From NCBI GenBank assembly GCA_021030905.1, contig JAGFMI010000009.1:1240001-1304000 (forward strand): DNA of 64,000 nucleotides. Reading direction: 5' to 3'. Both the position numbers and the translations under genes were made by a program. This document shows positions 1 through 11,618 of this stretch, piece by piece. This DNA is from Pyrenula massariospora (lineage: Eukaryota; Ascomycota; Eurotiomycetes; Pyrenulales; Pyrenulaceae). Under the pieces are notes generated by a model that did not search any database, was not told the DNA's origin, and saw only the letters and a list, made by a program, of their open reading frames with translations. Position 1 is the stretch's first letter. Every line of letters starts with the position of its first letter.

Positions 1-2413
1 CCGACCGAATCATCAAGTCCAGAGTAGCTGCTGAAAGGGGAAATCTTGATAACTTACAAAATAGGCATCACACCTCTGAAATGTTCTACATTCTTGTGGA
101 GCGAGCCGAACCTCTAGAGGCAGCCTTCCCTGCCATAGTCTTTCCTGCAAAGCCGCTAGAGACGATGTTGGTGCTGGTGCTGGCGCTGGAGAAGGTGATG
201 GGGAAGGCGATGTCATGTGATTCGTCGTTAGAGTTGGGCTCTTGAGAAGAGATGGAATTTTTTATTGGGGCTCCAAGCGAGATAGCAAAGGCATTTACAC
301 TTTTGTCTTAATGGGTGCGTAATAGCAACGCTTTGCACATAACATCTGTGATTAGATAATATGAGCTATTCTAAAGGGCGAGCCAGAGGGTAGGAGAACG
401 CATAAACGTAATTTCGGGCTGAGCACGTGATTGCAATAAATCTAGGTTGGAACAGCGAGTCATCCCAGGAGTTTGAATCCATACATCATTTATTCCAAGG
501 ACGACCTCAGCTAGGCTATTGCGCTACTTGTAGCAACAATGGGGAGCAACACACGCACCGTCGTATTTATTTCTTCTCAGACGCTTATTCTACGTAGAAC
601 TAAACAGGCAAGGAAGGAACGCGATACTTCTACATGGCAGAGCTTTGTGTATGCCGATATCTTCCTTGATATGATCCGATATGGTCAGACCAGGAGTTTT
701 AACTAGAAAAGATAGCTTGAGAGTGCGTAGATATTTGGTGGCCGACGGCTCGATGGCGCAAGGGCAAACATCGAAACCTCGATCTCTCATTTGACGCCGT
801 TAATTGCAGATAATTAAGGGTTATCAAACTATTCTTGGCTAATTTGCACCAGTCTCCAGCTACGAGAGGCTCAGCCTTGTCAGACTCTACTATCGGCACA
901 TGCTCAGACGATATTGCACGTCTTCGGAGGATATCGTACGTTCTCGGAGAATATCGTACATCCCCGGAATATATCACATGATCAGCGATAAGATAAGATA
1001 CTCCATGGCCTGTGCTTCCCACCTGTCTCACATTTCGCCTCTGCCCACCACCCAGAACCTCCAGGATATTTCACACAGCCCTACGCATCACCTCCAGATC
1101 TCGTCACCAACACCATCCTTGGGGCGATCACCGAATGACCCATATCCCTTTTTGTCATCAGAAACATGCAGAAAAAACTCAATCTCAGCTCTACGGAAAA
1201 TCCTCATTAGGAAAGCGACACAAGACCCAAGGATGTTAGTCTACATGTCTGAGACAGACATGAGCAAGAAAACACCGCCCTCCCCTCTGCGGGCCACCGG
1301 GCGTACGAGGCTGGAAGGCAACAACGTTGGCAAGCAACGAAGAGCCTCGCAGTGTCGAACAAGCCCCTCGGAGCCTCAACAGCCGAAAAACAAAAAAGAA
1401 GCCCCCACCCAGTAGAAACTACGCAATTTTTTTTCCTGCATCTACAGTAACCAAAAAGTGCGAGTCCTGCGCGTTACGCAATTCTTTGGGGCGGGCCGCT
1501 TGTTTCACGTTTCCTTTTGCGCTTCCTGGCCCCCGTTTGCTTTCGGTGGCGAACAATTAAACGTCTATGTACATGTAGGTAGTGTGTTGTGCGGATACTC
1601 CCGTCCCTTAACTCAGCCGCACCGCTTGATCAGCTCAGGCTATCATTGGGGGCCGTCGTACAAAAAACCGAGTAAGATGTGGAGAGCATGTCACTCTCTG
1701 ATTGGGAAAAAAAGCTAAGCCGCCTGAGCTTGCTGCCGTGTCTTCGTCACCGTGCCCGTGTCCATTTTCTCCAGCCTGACCTCCGGGCCAACAACTCCGA
1801 CTCCACCAACGCCATCTAAATCCGCGACAGAAGACAACAGCAAGCATGCAGACCGAATAAGGAAATAGGATGGGGGGTGGAGGTTGCGCTTGCGTACTCT
1901 GTACGGGCTAAGGGGCCTGTGAGGATGTGAGCGTGAGGGGGTAGAGGGATATCACACATGTTGTGAATATCGAATACAGCTGAGAGGATAGTAGTGTAAA
2001 CTCTCGTAAAATATTCTGTCAGTAAAACTTCCGTCTCTTTCAAGCGGTCTTCCATAGTCTTTCCTTCTTCGCATTCGCGTGGTTTCCATCGCTTTAGGAC
2101 TCCTGCGGATCGCCCGCGTATAATCTATCCAATGCCAGTAATTCTTCAGATGTGAGATCGCTAGACCTTAGACCGTCCGGTACGGTCAACATGCGAGTAC
2201 ACCTTGCCAATGCAAACAACCATCGTAGAATATCCCTCCTCCAGAGGGATGTATGCAGAAATGAAGGCGCCAGACCAGGATGCATAAAATCGCAGATAGT
2301 AAATATTAGAGAGATTGTATCGGGATGCGGCGCTTAATAAAGCGTCGATGAGGCATCCTCAGACAGAGCAAGGGAAGTCAGGCCGGCTGGCGGTCCTGAC
2401 AAGTAATCCGTTG
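1..2413. other. Gene-poor left edge
   Basis: No convincing gene is visible. Open frames here are short and compositionally random. A 67-codon minus-strand frame (13-216) begins with a Ser-Pro/Ala-Pro run encoded by a degenerate hexamer repeat near 170-210. It could be the start of a gene running off the left edge, but nothing else supports that. A short 20-bp tandem repeat lies at about 911-980 and is listed separately. Confidence 0.5.
911..980. repeat. 20-bp tandem repeat, about 3.5 copies
   Basis: Three successive 20-mers start at 911, 931 and 951, each of the form ATATYGYACRTYYYCGGARR, followed by a half copy at 971. A weaker, more diverged copy may precede them at about 891-910. The phase is exact (20, 20, 20), so copies differ only by substitution. 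No coding sequence overlaps convincingly. Confidence 0.7.
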
Positions 2414-4519
2414 TCATATCAAAAGGACGTCCATCCCATTCTGCTGCATCACGTCCCTCCAGTGGACGTTCTGACACTTCATTGCGGCTTCCACGGGTGT
2501 CGTAGCGGAGGTGGGTGTTGGTGTGCATGTGGCCGAAGAGCTTATATTGATTTCGTCGGAACGACGCCATACTTCTCGAAGCACATTCACCATCTTGCCA
2601 AAGCTGCCAAATTCAGCCTGCTCTCCAAGACTGTTGATTCGCTCGTTGAGGGTTCGTCGGAATGGGCTTGTGGGAATGGAGTACGAGCCGCAGATCAACA
2701 GTGGCCAGACAAGTGATCGATCAAACCCATCTGGACCGCCGGGGATATGTTGCATCAAATCAGCGAACCGGGAGATGAGATTGATCATGCTTTGTTGGTA
2801 ACGATTGAAGTCTGGCACAAGGCTGCAGAGATAGACTCGTGCAGCGATGCGGAAAAGGGCAGTCATGTTACGGGCCAATTGCTTCGGTCGGATCACACCG
2901 TTGCTAGTGACAGGATATGTGAGAACTTCCCCTGGTTGTTCTGTCGCGTCAAGCTGTTGGGCGAGTGCCGTAATGTGAGTGCATGCCTGCAAATTGTCAA
3001 GGCGACCCTCGTTCTTCAGAGAGTCTAGACAAGCAATCTCGGAAAGTAGGTACATCACCCGATCATCACAGCCCATCAATTCGCAGAGACCCGAGCTGGA
3101 ACCTGTAAGGTGCTTTGTTCGGTATGTGCTAGCAAATGTCGGTGTACGGCCGATCATCGTCGATCCAAGAATATCGATCCAGGCGGTGAGGGTCATGTTG
3201 AATGGTGGATGCACTCCCGTCTGGGGCATCTCTTCCATAATTCTTGGTAGATCGAGTTTGTTAACCAAGCTGATTGCGGCCTGGAAATGCTGGTGCCAAG
3301 GAATGTCGGGCAGAGAGTCATCTGGGCGACCGACTGAGCACTGGAAGAAGATCATACCTAATGTAGCTTCCAAGATCTGCACATGGTCTTTGTCGAGATT
3401 GAGAGCTTTGCAAAGTTCGGTAACGGTCTCGAAACGGTGTTTTATGATATCGTTGTCGATTTGCTCACTCTCGAGCCGCTGTGTAGCCTTCATGTGCATT
3501 GCAGCAATGCTCAAACAGCAATGCAAATAGCACTTGTTGGTCTCCAGAGCCGGCAAGATGACTTCGGACTTAACAGAACCATGTTGATTGACCTCCAGGA
3601 TTGGGAAGATGAGTCGCAAGACATTATCGACGAAATGATCCAGAAGCTTGCGATCATTTTCGTCGACAGCTATGGAGGCTTGTTCTTGGTGGTGTGGTAC
3701 ACCATGTGAGAAGTCGAAGTAATCGAAGTCAAGTCCTTCTTCACCGCTCCAAGAATCACGTCTTTCATAAAAGTCTTCCTGGATCCACTCCTCGGCGGGA
3801 AACGTAGGGACGCCAACGTGTGGTGGGGGAGCGTGGAGGGTGCTGAAGGTGGAGATGGTCGAATCTCGGCGAGTGGGGATGTCATTGACGTACATTTGAC
3901 GTTCTGTCTTGATGTCGACTTCGTATGGGTAGTGTTGGTACATTTGTGCGTGCCCGAAGTGAGGGGCGTGTAATGACTGAACATACTGGTCGTAGGAGTC
4001 TGGAGGTTGGTTGAAGTCGTAGTCCAAGGAGTACTGGGATTCTTCAGAGGCTGCGCGTGTCCCTCTGCCCATCACGTCCGAGTATGTGTCTGAGGTTGGT
4101 ACTGAGTGTGAGAGGCCTGGTGGGCTATTCATGTTCTGCCCTGGTAGGGTCGAGGAGGGTTTATCCGTCACCTTGGTCCGTTTGATGGAGTTCTTGATGA
4201 GTTCCTTCTGCTGCTTGCGCATCTCCGCGTTGCTCCACCACATCGGCCTCTTGTATTCGCAGTTGAGTCCAAGATGCCTGCAAGCTTTGCATTTTGGCTT
4301 TCCTTCGTCGCACTTCTTTCTTCGCAGTCGGCAGGTAAAACAGCCTGGAGAAATGTGAGCCAAGTGCTCCTTCCACAGCATGTGTGGAGTCAACGTACCT
4401 GATCTGGACCGTTTGTGTGTTTTCGAGCCCATCTTGTCTGGGGATGCTTTAGGAGACGTCTTTGGCGCTGCCATGGTCATCGAAACTTTTCTCGACGTGG
4501 GCAACGGTATGCTGGACAT
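2414..4519 (-). CDS. Zn2Cys6 transcription factor with Fungal_trans_2-like domain
   Basis: This is a nuclear DNA-binding regulator. The start at 4519 is the first ATG of a long frame. A 54-nt intron at 4345-4398 (donor GTACGT, acceptor CTCCAG) is a multiple of three and has no stop, so it hides inside the open frame. Splicing joins KRSRS directly to GCFTCRLRRKKCDE, giving the canonical cluster C-x2-C-x6-C-x5-C-x2-C-x6-C at residues about 42-70, followed by a basic KRPMWW linker. Spliced length is 683 aa. The middle (about 290-650) is a helical region of the Fungal_trans_2 type common in filamentous-fungal C6 regulators. Residues 80-260 and the C-terminus are low in complexity. Targets cannot be inferred: no metabolic cluster lies next to it, and both flanks are gene-poor. 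The family call is firm; any specific gene name would be a guess. Confidence 0.9.
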   Translation of the reverse strand: MSSIPLPTSRKVSMTMAAPKTSPKASPDKMGSKTHKRSRSGTLTPHMLWKEHLAHISPGCFTCRLRRKKCDEGKPKCKACRHLGLNCEYKRPMWWSNAEMRKQQKELIKNSIKRTKVTDKPSSTLPGQNMNSPPGLSHSVPTSDTYSDVMGRGTRAASEESQYSLDYDFNQPPDSYDQYVQSLHAPHFGHAQMYQHYPYEVDIKTERQMYVNDIPTRRDSTISTFSTLHAPPPHVGVPTFPAEEWIQEDFYERRDSWSGEEGLDFDYFDFSHGVPHHQEQASIAVDENDRKLLDHFVDNVLRLIFPILEVNQHGSVKSEVILPALETNKCYLHCCLSIAAMHMKATQRLESEQIDNDIIKHRFETVTELCKALNLDKDHVQILEATLGMIFFQCSVGRPDDSLPDIPWHQHFQAAISLVNKLDLPRIMEEMPQTGVHPPFNMTLTAWIDILGSTMIGRTPTFASTYRTKHLTGSSSGLCELMGCDDRVMYLLSEIACLDSLKNEGRLDNLQACTHITALAQQLDATEQPGEVLTYPVTSNGVIRPKQLARNMTALFRIAARVYLCSLVPDFNRYQQSMINLISRFADLMQHIPGGPDGFDRSLVWPLLICGSYSIPTSPFRRTLNERINSLGEQAEFGSFGKMVNVLREVWRRSDEINISSSATCTPTPTSATTPVEAAMKCQNVHWRDVMQQNGMDVLLI

Positions 4520-7500
4520 CGGACTTAGGAGGGAAGGGAAATTGAGGACTCATCAACGCGTACAACGCGCTGAAGCAATTGCAAAAGGAGAACAGAGACA
4601 GAACGCAAGACCGGACAGCTGTATATTACGGAGGGTGTAATGAGCAAAGCCAGGCCAGCAGGCTTTGTCGTCTATTGAGAGGAGGGGAGGTCCAGCAATG
4701 GGTCAACGGTCTGCTGTGGAGAGGACATGTCTGTTTCGGCGGTTGACCAAGTATAAGAATCGCGACCAAGAGAGCGGGCAAAATAGAACGGATCTATTTT
4801 GGGGTACAGGGCGGTCAGGGAATCTGGAGAAGGGGGGTATGGAGGAAGTGTGAATCGGGAAAAACACAAGCTTACACGATGGGCGAATAACGACGACATT
4901 GCGGCGTGGAATGGGATTGCTGGGGAGCATATAGCTATTTTTGCGACTCGGCGGTTGGAGGAAACAAGGTGCCAATGGCATGATGGAGGACTCGGGAAAG
5001 GCTCTGAGTTGACGGGCGGGTACGCACCAATTGTGGGGGGGTTGAACCGTGCTCTGCGCCAATCTGATAGGGTGGGGACGGCCGCCAGGGTATCGACAGC
5101 ATCCCGGCCACTCACTACATTAGCCTGCTCACTAGTTTCTGCGCGTCCCGCCAGACGCAATGAACCTTCGATCCTTCTTCCAGGCTTGCCCAGCACTCGC
5201 GCCTCACCCACTGCAACGCGAGAGAAGGAGTATAACTTTCTTCGTCTCCTGCGTGCCCAATGATCGCATCATCCAGATCAGGCCGGAAGGAGACTGCCCC
5301 TGGCCGCTCCATCAGAATTCCCTAGTAGGCGACCCTTTGCGCTCTCTGTCGCGCAAGCCGGAATCGTACCCTGGATTTTGTGCGTCTAAACAGCTTAATG
5401 GCCCCAAGTCGAGCCCAGCGTTGGCCAGGTTGGCGACAGGGTGCCGACAAGTACTATTACCATGAGTGACCCGACACGACAATGATTATGCAGTTCGTGC
5501 CCAGGGGGGGGACGACGTCAGTACCACCATGCTTTGGTAAGTCTGCGGGGGGTTGCAGCTTCAGGCATGGCCGCCCCTGCAGGGGAGGGCCAACTTTAGC
5601 GTGCCGTGCAACGCTTCTCTGGACTTCGATTCCAGCCTCCACGTTACTGCCCCCCATGATTGCATCGTCCCTGTGCAGGCTTTGGGCAGGATTGCGACAG
5701 ACTCTGCCACCGCTGGTTCAGCTGCTCGCACGCTCGACGAAACATTCACAATGTTTCTGTACTTTTGTCTCGGAGACGGGATATGGCCCGGAAAAATGTC
5801 CCATGACTCTCTCCGAATCCTTCTCGCCATGGGTGGAGATGGCGGGAACAGTCGATGGACTTTGACCGAGAGGGGCAAAGAGAAAGAAGCTGGCAGATTG
5901 GGTTCACAATCTCAATTGTGAGTACCGGACATCCATCATGGCCGGTTTGCCGAGCTCCCCCTGCTCTAGGCGTAGGCGAGACTCGTTACTGAAAGGGAAA
6001 GCCTCGGACGATAGACGGTGGACCAGTGATATTAGACAGCATCAATTAGGCAGGCTCAATCGAGTCGCTCCTCCCCAGCGCCAGATGGAGGTGCATGCCA
6101 AGCTTCCTGATTGCCCGCCTCTGATTGATCAGCGCCGCGGGCCCCGGCACTGGGCGAGCTCTGAGCTTCCAGCGATGGCGCGCATTCAGCGGGAGAACGG
6201 CAGCCAACGATCGTGCCATGACTCTTGGTGGGCCTTACCCGTCGTCTTCCAGACCCCATCCAGCAAGCAGCCAGGATCGATAGAGCAGGGCTGCCCCTGG
6301 CCTGGTGAAAGTGGAGAGATGCGCCGCAAACGTGACGAGGCTGCATGGAGTGAACGGCCCTCTCTTCCTGCTCTGCTCGGGTGCTTCCTGCCCGCCCGCG
6401 GACTACCTGCCTTGGCGAGACAATGTCCCTTAATTAGCAGCATTTGCATCATTTTGTTTCGCGCCGACACCAGCGTCCCGTCACAGATGTGACGAGTTGT
6501 TGCTGGTTGCAGAAGTGTGATTGCCAGCTAATTTTACACTCCAGGAAAGGTCGCCCAGCAAACAATCATTGCTAATATCCTGATCTGGAATCTCAAGTCC
6601 CATAATTAGCAGCCATTGTTTCCGAGTCTTCCAGCGTGACTTCGCTCGGTCTGCTTCGTGGGGTTAAGCTCTCGCCATTATTCCGCCGCCATTCCCGAAA
6701 GAGACGCCCTGGTCACGTTGATCAAAAGTCTTAATCAATTTCCCTGCTTTTCGCTTCAACGACGACGCTGACTGGTTGCTTCATCGTTCCTGTTCGCTTT
6801 CTGTTCATGCCTCCAATAGCCGTCTAGAATGATCACTCATCGCCGCCATTTGGCCTTTGCTCGGCTTCTGTCGGCGGTGAAGATTTTTCTGAAGGTCATG
6901 AGGTACACGGTACCGCCCCGCCCCTTCAGCTTTCTGCTTCACCGCATGTATTCTCGACCTCCATTCGTGTTTCAGACCGTAGTCATGTGAGCACCGCCTC
7001 TACAGAACACGTAATGAAGACTCGTGACTTGTTTCCGCGGATAGTGTACAGCTGAAGAAGCTGGAACTTCCTGACCAGTCAATGGTACGCGGCACTGACA
7101 CCGCTTCGCAATGTTGACGGTAGTGTCTCATGACGATCAAAGCAACACTTTCATCTCTGTTGGATTGTTGCAGATCACATCGGTAATCCCATTCTACGGA
7201 CGTCTGCTGACCTGTCCCGCAAATGCGAGATTCCGTCGCTCCAACACCGCGGATTATGTCCCGAAAGTGACTTTTCCATGATCTCGTCCCGTAACAATGA
7301 ACCAGCCAAGTCTTCAATGCATCTAAAGCTACGAACAGTACCTTTGAGAACGATGAGGACGCATTGAACGGGCATCTCAGACGCACTGCAAACTATTGTA
7401 AATATGACGGCCATAGGCAGGTTAATGTACCATTGCATTTAAGTTCTGTAGGTATCTACAATCTACATCTGCACCATGCGCGCCATATCACCTTAAGTCC

Positions 7501-9314
7501 GAGCGCGGGATGCATCCCAGAACTTAGTTTCATATTGCACACGAGAACGAAAAAATTTTCTTGAGATGAACCCCTAACAATGTCACCGTCCTTTTCTAGC
7601 GACGGTTGAAGGGATGCGACCTTGGTCATGCCGACGATCACTCAATTGGAGAACAAAAGGGTGGGCAGAGGGAGTGCCGAACGTCCTCAGCCCGCATGAC
7701 ATTTCAGTCACGTGCAGCGAATCAGACCATGTAGACATGGTGTTGATGGTGATAGATCTGAGAAGCGTTGTAAAAGCGTGGCGGACGGATTAAGAGTGGT
7801 TGCGTGCGGAATGATTTCCTTTGCGTGACTTGCTCCGACGACGACCTTCTTGAACCGACGTCCCACAACCTACCGGCACACAGCATACTCGTTTGCATCA
7901 ATCAGCGAGCTTCGAGAAGATCTGCTGCATTGATTTGCGAACCCGTGAAGCGGTGGATGGACCAATGCAGGCCAGAATTCTGGGTGCGGGAAGCTGCGCC
8001 GCCATATCATCAACGCATTATCGGCCTGCATACCGCTGTGACGCACTGCCGGCGTAGCATTGAACAGTACAATATGTCGAAGCTACTCCCACTGAATTGG
8101 CTTCCGCGAATGGCATAACCAGAGTACGTGATAGTGATCACGGACGCCACAGACTGCTGTCACTCTTCATTGAGCCGTGACTCGACATTCAACCGTGTCT
8201 TGCCGGTCAGAGCATGGCGTCCAGTGTTTCTCACAGCAACTTCCCGCAATTAGGAGTGGATTTACCTGCACCTGAGATAGAGCCGACAAGCTCCTGGCTC
8301 AGGATTAGACTTTGAAGACATGGGTAAACTGACCGATGTTCTTAGACCGTTGAGAAAGTAATAAATCAGACGAAGAAGATGAGAGTATGCGCTGCGATTG
8401 GCGAAGGTAGAGATAATAAATTTGCGGCCGGAGCCAATCGGTGTGCAAAATCCTTCGCAGAAGACATACTCCATAGAGAGGCCCGCAATCGGCACGGATC
8501 GTTAGATTGCGAGCGGGACGGCCAGAAGAGGAGTGTTTAGGGATCGTTCTGTGCTTTCCCTGCGGTGGTTGAGAAGAGGAGGCGGGCGATTATCGAGAGC
8601 ATAGAGAGCTAAATGCACCATATGTGGTATAGCGGACGCCACCAAAGGACACAAATAGCACTCGAAGTGGGTGATTTAGGGGCATATGCACGGTGAAATG
8701 CAGGAGACGGAGGTATTTTTGGCAGCCGCGGGGGATTAGCGTGGCACCCGCCAGTCACCGCTCTGCCAACCACAGCGCGCTCCCACGATGGTCTGCACTC
8801 CTCGGCGCTTAACCTGTGTTCAATTGGGGATCTGCAAGCTCTTAGACCCCGGTCTAGGTGCGACGCTCCCCCCGGCCCCTCATCGGCCCCCCGCTGTAGC
8901 TCAACGACTCCTCTCCACTCTCCGTCTCCCATCTTCGGCCCATGCATTTCATCGCACAGTAGCTTTCGACAGGGGGAGCTCCGCAACAACGCCCTAGCAT
9001 CCACTCGTCTCCATCACATCACCCTCGTCCCGGCGCTTCACAAGCTCCCCAAGCTCCTCCTCCTCCATCGTGACCATGTTTCTATACATAAGTTGGAAGC
9101 GCCCACCTCCCACCGCGGAGCGGCGTTTCATCTTCTTTCCCACCATCTCGCTTGATATCCTACACCCTCAATCTCTTTCTTTTACCATAGACGATCACCA
9201 TTGACTGGCAACAGTCATTTGTATCATCACCAGACATACTAAAAGCACATTGCATACAGTGTCCACCTGAGGACTGGTTCTTCTCCAACCTGCCCTACAG
9301 CTCCCACTTCATCA
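4520..9314. other. 4.8-kb intergenic region
   Basis: This is the shared upstream region of the divergent C6 regulator (minus) and SAM-PH gene (plus). Many overlapping frames of 60-180 codons exist on both strands around 4670-6490, but none shows a recognisable domain, a splice-supported extension or sustained codon bias. The last 500 bases are pyrimidine-rich, as is usual before a fungal start codon. No repeat or mobile-element domain was seen. Confidence 0.55.
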
Positions 9315-11618
9315 ATGGAGTGGGAACAGTCACACTACCCCTCTGGGGTCCAGGTAATGAAGAGCCAGACAGTGTCCTGGTTGAGCAGCAGGAGATCAAA
9401 CGTGCCTCGACCGTTGTCTCAATCAACAGACTTTGAAGATGACGAAGAGATCTTCACCAACCCAGAGTCCTTGGCTGGAGACAGTCAAACAACGGCTTCA
9501 ACGCCAGACCGAATTCGAACACCTTCTACTGGCGGTCTCAATGGATTCGATTTCCATTTTGAGGAGAAGTCCGTGAAGGGTCCTGTGGGCCCTCATCTTT
9601 TCCGCTCTTCAGGCCAATATCAGGATGTCGACTTCTGCCTCGGAGCGTCACCAGTGGAGGCTCCTCTACCAAGAGATATTACGACCCTCAACAGGGCGGT
9701 AGCCGAGCTTGACGAAAGCCAAGTCGAGCATTGGTCTCCCCTGGAAGTTGCAAACTGGATGGCAGATTCAGGCTTCGAGGAGAGTGTTGTGGACAAGTTC
9801 CTCAGCCACGACATTTCTGGTCACATCCTACTGTGCCTACAATTTGAAGACCTGAAAGAGCTTGACATCTCCTCCTTCGGCAAACGCCATCGCCTCATGA
9901 CCTCTATCCAGCGACTCCGAGAAAGTGTAATGCTTAGCTCGTCTCCACCACCGCAACCACAGCAACAGGATGTCCTGGAATGCAAGTCTCCACTTAGCCC
10001 TGAAGCAGACGCCGATGAGGAAGCTATCAGTCGTCGCCGCGGGACACGTCATCGAAGGACTCGGACAGCCGATGAAATCCTCCCGGCCGAATCAGTGTCT
10101 ATTGTTGCCATCGAGCAGGTCCTTCCCAAGGAGCATAAATGTTCGAAAGGCGAGAACTGCGCAAAATGGCAGAAGCAGCAACGAAAGATACAGCGCATCA
10201 AGGAAGACTTTGCCCGTGATGCCCAACAACAACAAGAAACCCGACCTAAGTCTGAGGCGGCCAAGTCGGAGGTTGAGCCATCTGTTGTAGCCTCTTCAGA
10301 TGTTCTTGGACAGAGCCAACTTCCTCAAGTCCGCCTCACTGAAGAAGTCCTCAATGAGGTTAAGCCTGTTGACCCCCAAGAGAATGTACAACAATACCTC
10401 ACGTTCCAGCATATACGTGGCCAATCGACGCTGAAGGCTCCATCACCACCTCCTGCTCGTTCGGCTTCCTTGGCCCCACCTGCTCTACCAAAGACATCAG
10501 CGCCTTTGACGCAACATTTGAATTCTCTTCCAAAATTGACTATCCCGGTCAGCGATAATACAGCCATAGGCCCATACACACCAACTGTTTCCGCAAACGC
10601 TCGTCGTCAGTCCAAATCATCTCTGTCGGCAAGCCGGCGCCTAATGCCATCACCTTGTATGCAAAATTCTCCTTACCACTACATGCCACAAGCCTCTTCT
10701 CAGGAATTGGATGTACCCCGCTATATCACACACACTCCCCTCTCGGAGATGGACGCACCCATGACCGCCTTCCATATCTCGGACCCAGTAGGGCGCGAAA
10801 CCTCTCAATCAGTCCCCGCCGAGATGCGCTATGGCGCTTCTTCCTTCGCCTACCCAAGCTCCGCTCCACCCCCTGCCACGTACGAAGACCCCATCTCACG
10901 CCCTTCTTCAGCCTTTCCAGTCGTTGCCCCACAGTCTGACCCTGTTGCACGCCCCGCTTCAACATCTCCTCTCGCTCAGCGGCCCCAGTACCCACCACCT
11001 CCTACATCATCGTCGACTTCCACCGTGCGCCCCACTCGCCGGCCCTCCTTTGCTCACCCCACTATCTCCCGCCTGTCGGAAGCCGACGAAACCCCAATCA
11101 CCCAATCCGCTCCACCCTCATTTCCCCTCCCTCCGGGCTGCGCACACGCTGGCGCCATGCGCAAGCGGAAGACTCACAGGCTCATCCGCCATGATTGGAT
11201 CGAAGGGCACTTTACCCTTACCGGGACGCGGCTTGCAATGTTCAGAGATCAGTCTGACGCCGCCCGCCAGAGCAGAGCGCTCGAGTGCATTGATGTTGAT
11301 GACTACGCGGTTGCTTGCAGCAGCCTCGCCTCCTCATCGAAACTGTCCGCCGCTTTCAAGAAGTCCATTCTTGGCAAGAATTATTACGGCGACGAGAAGG
11401 GCCTTCGGGACGAAGCCTTTGCTTTCAGCTTGGTGCCAAGCAAGGACAATGGTGAGAAAAAGAGGGCTGAGGTATTCAGTGCATCGAAGAGTCACCATTT
11501 CAGTGTCAAGGGCCGGGAAGAGAGGATTGAGTGGATGAGGGAGCTGATGCTTGCCAAGGCAAGGGCGAAGGGAAAGAGGGATGGTGGCTGCGTCAAGGTC
11601 AATGGGAATTTCATCTAG
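9315..11618 (+). CDS. SAM and PH domain protein (Boi-like architecture without SH3)
   Basis: A 767-aa single-exon protein. A SAM domain lies at about 138-205 (WSPLEVANWMADSGFEES... ending in KRHRLMTSIQRLRE). A PH domain lies at about 613-750, with the typical opening in which a conserved Trp precedes a hydrophobic strand (HDWIEGHFTLTGTRLAMFR) and a closing amphipathic helix with Trp (EERIEWMRELML). The span between them (about 210-610) is Pro/Ser-rich and disordered, except for a short Lys/Gln-rich helical stretch near 275-305. SAM plus PH is the layout of fungal polarity/exocyst adaptors such as yeast Boi1/Boi2, though the SH3 domain of those proteins is not seen here. The inferred role is membrane-phosphoinositide binding and protein scaffolding at growth sites. 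The ATG at 9315 follows a pyrimidine-rich leader. An early intron is possible (GTAATG at 9353) but not needed. Confidence 0.85.
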   Translation: MEWEQSHYPSGVQVMKSQTVSWLSSRRSNVPRPLSQSTDFEDDEEIFTNPESLAGDSQTTASTPDRIRTPSTGGLNGFDFHFEEKSVKGPVGPHLFRSSGQYQDVDFCLGASPVEAPLPRDITTLNRAVAELDESQVEHWSPLEVANWMADSGFEESVVDKFLSHDISGHILLCLQFEDLKELDISSFGKRHRLMTSIQRLRESVMLSSSPPPQPQQQDVLECKSPLSPEADADEEAISRRRGTRHRRTRTADEILPAESVSIVAIEQVLPKEHKCSKGENCAKWQKQQRKIQRIKEDFARDAQQQQETRPKSEAAKSEVEPSVVASSDVLGQSQLPQVRLTEEVLNEVKPVDPQENVQQYLTFQHIRGQSTLKAPSPPPARSASLAPPALPKTSAPLTQHLNSLPKLTIPVSDNTAIGPYTPTVSANARRQSKSSLSASRRLMPSPCMQNSPYHYMPQASSQELDVPRYITHTPLSEMDAPMTAFHISDPVGRETSQSVPAEMRYGASSFAYPSSAPPPATYEDPISRPSSAFPVVAPQSDPVARPASTSPLAQRPQYPPPPTSSSTSTVRPTRRPSFAHPTISRLSEADETPITQSAPPSFPLPPGCAHAGAMRKRKTHRLIRHDWIEGHFTLTGTRLAMFRDQSDAARQSRALECIDVDDYAVACSSLASSSKLSAAFKKSILGKNYYGDEKGLRDEAFAFSLVPSKDNGEKKRAEVFSASKSHHFSVKGREERIEWMRELMLAKARAKGKRDGGCVKVNGNFI

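Noticed and set aside
4672-5263. Overlapping 119-179 codon frames on both strands
   Set aside because: Mutually overlapping without motif; typical of moderately GC-rich intergenic DNA.
7175-7438. Minus-strand frame starting MQWYINLPMAVIF, reminiscent of the transporter motif W-x-FYINLP, with RDIIRG-like words in an overlapping frame
   Set aside because: Only one short motif agrees; the flanking frames carry none of the other conserved blocks of the major facilitator family.
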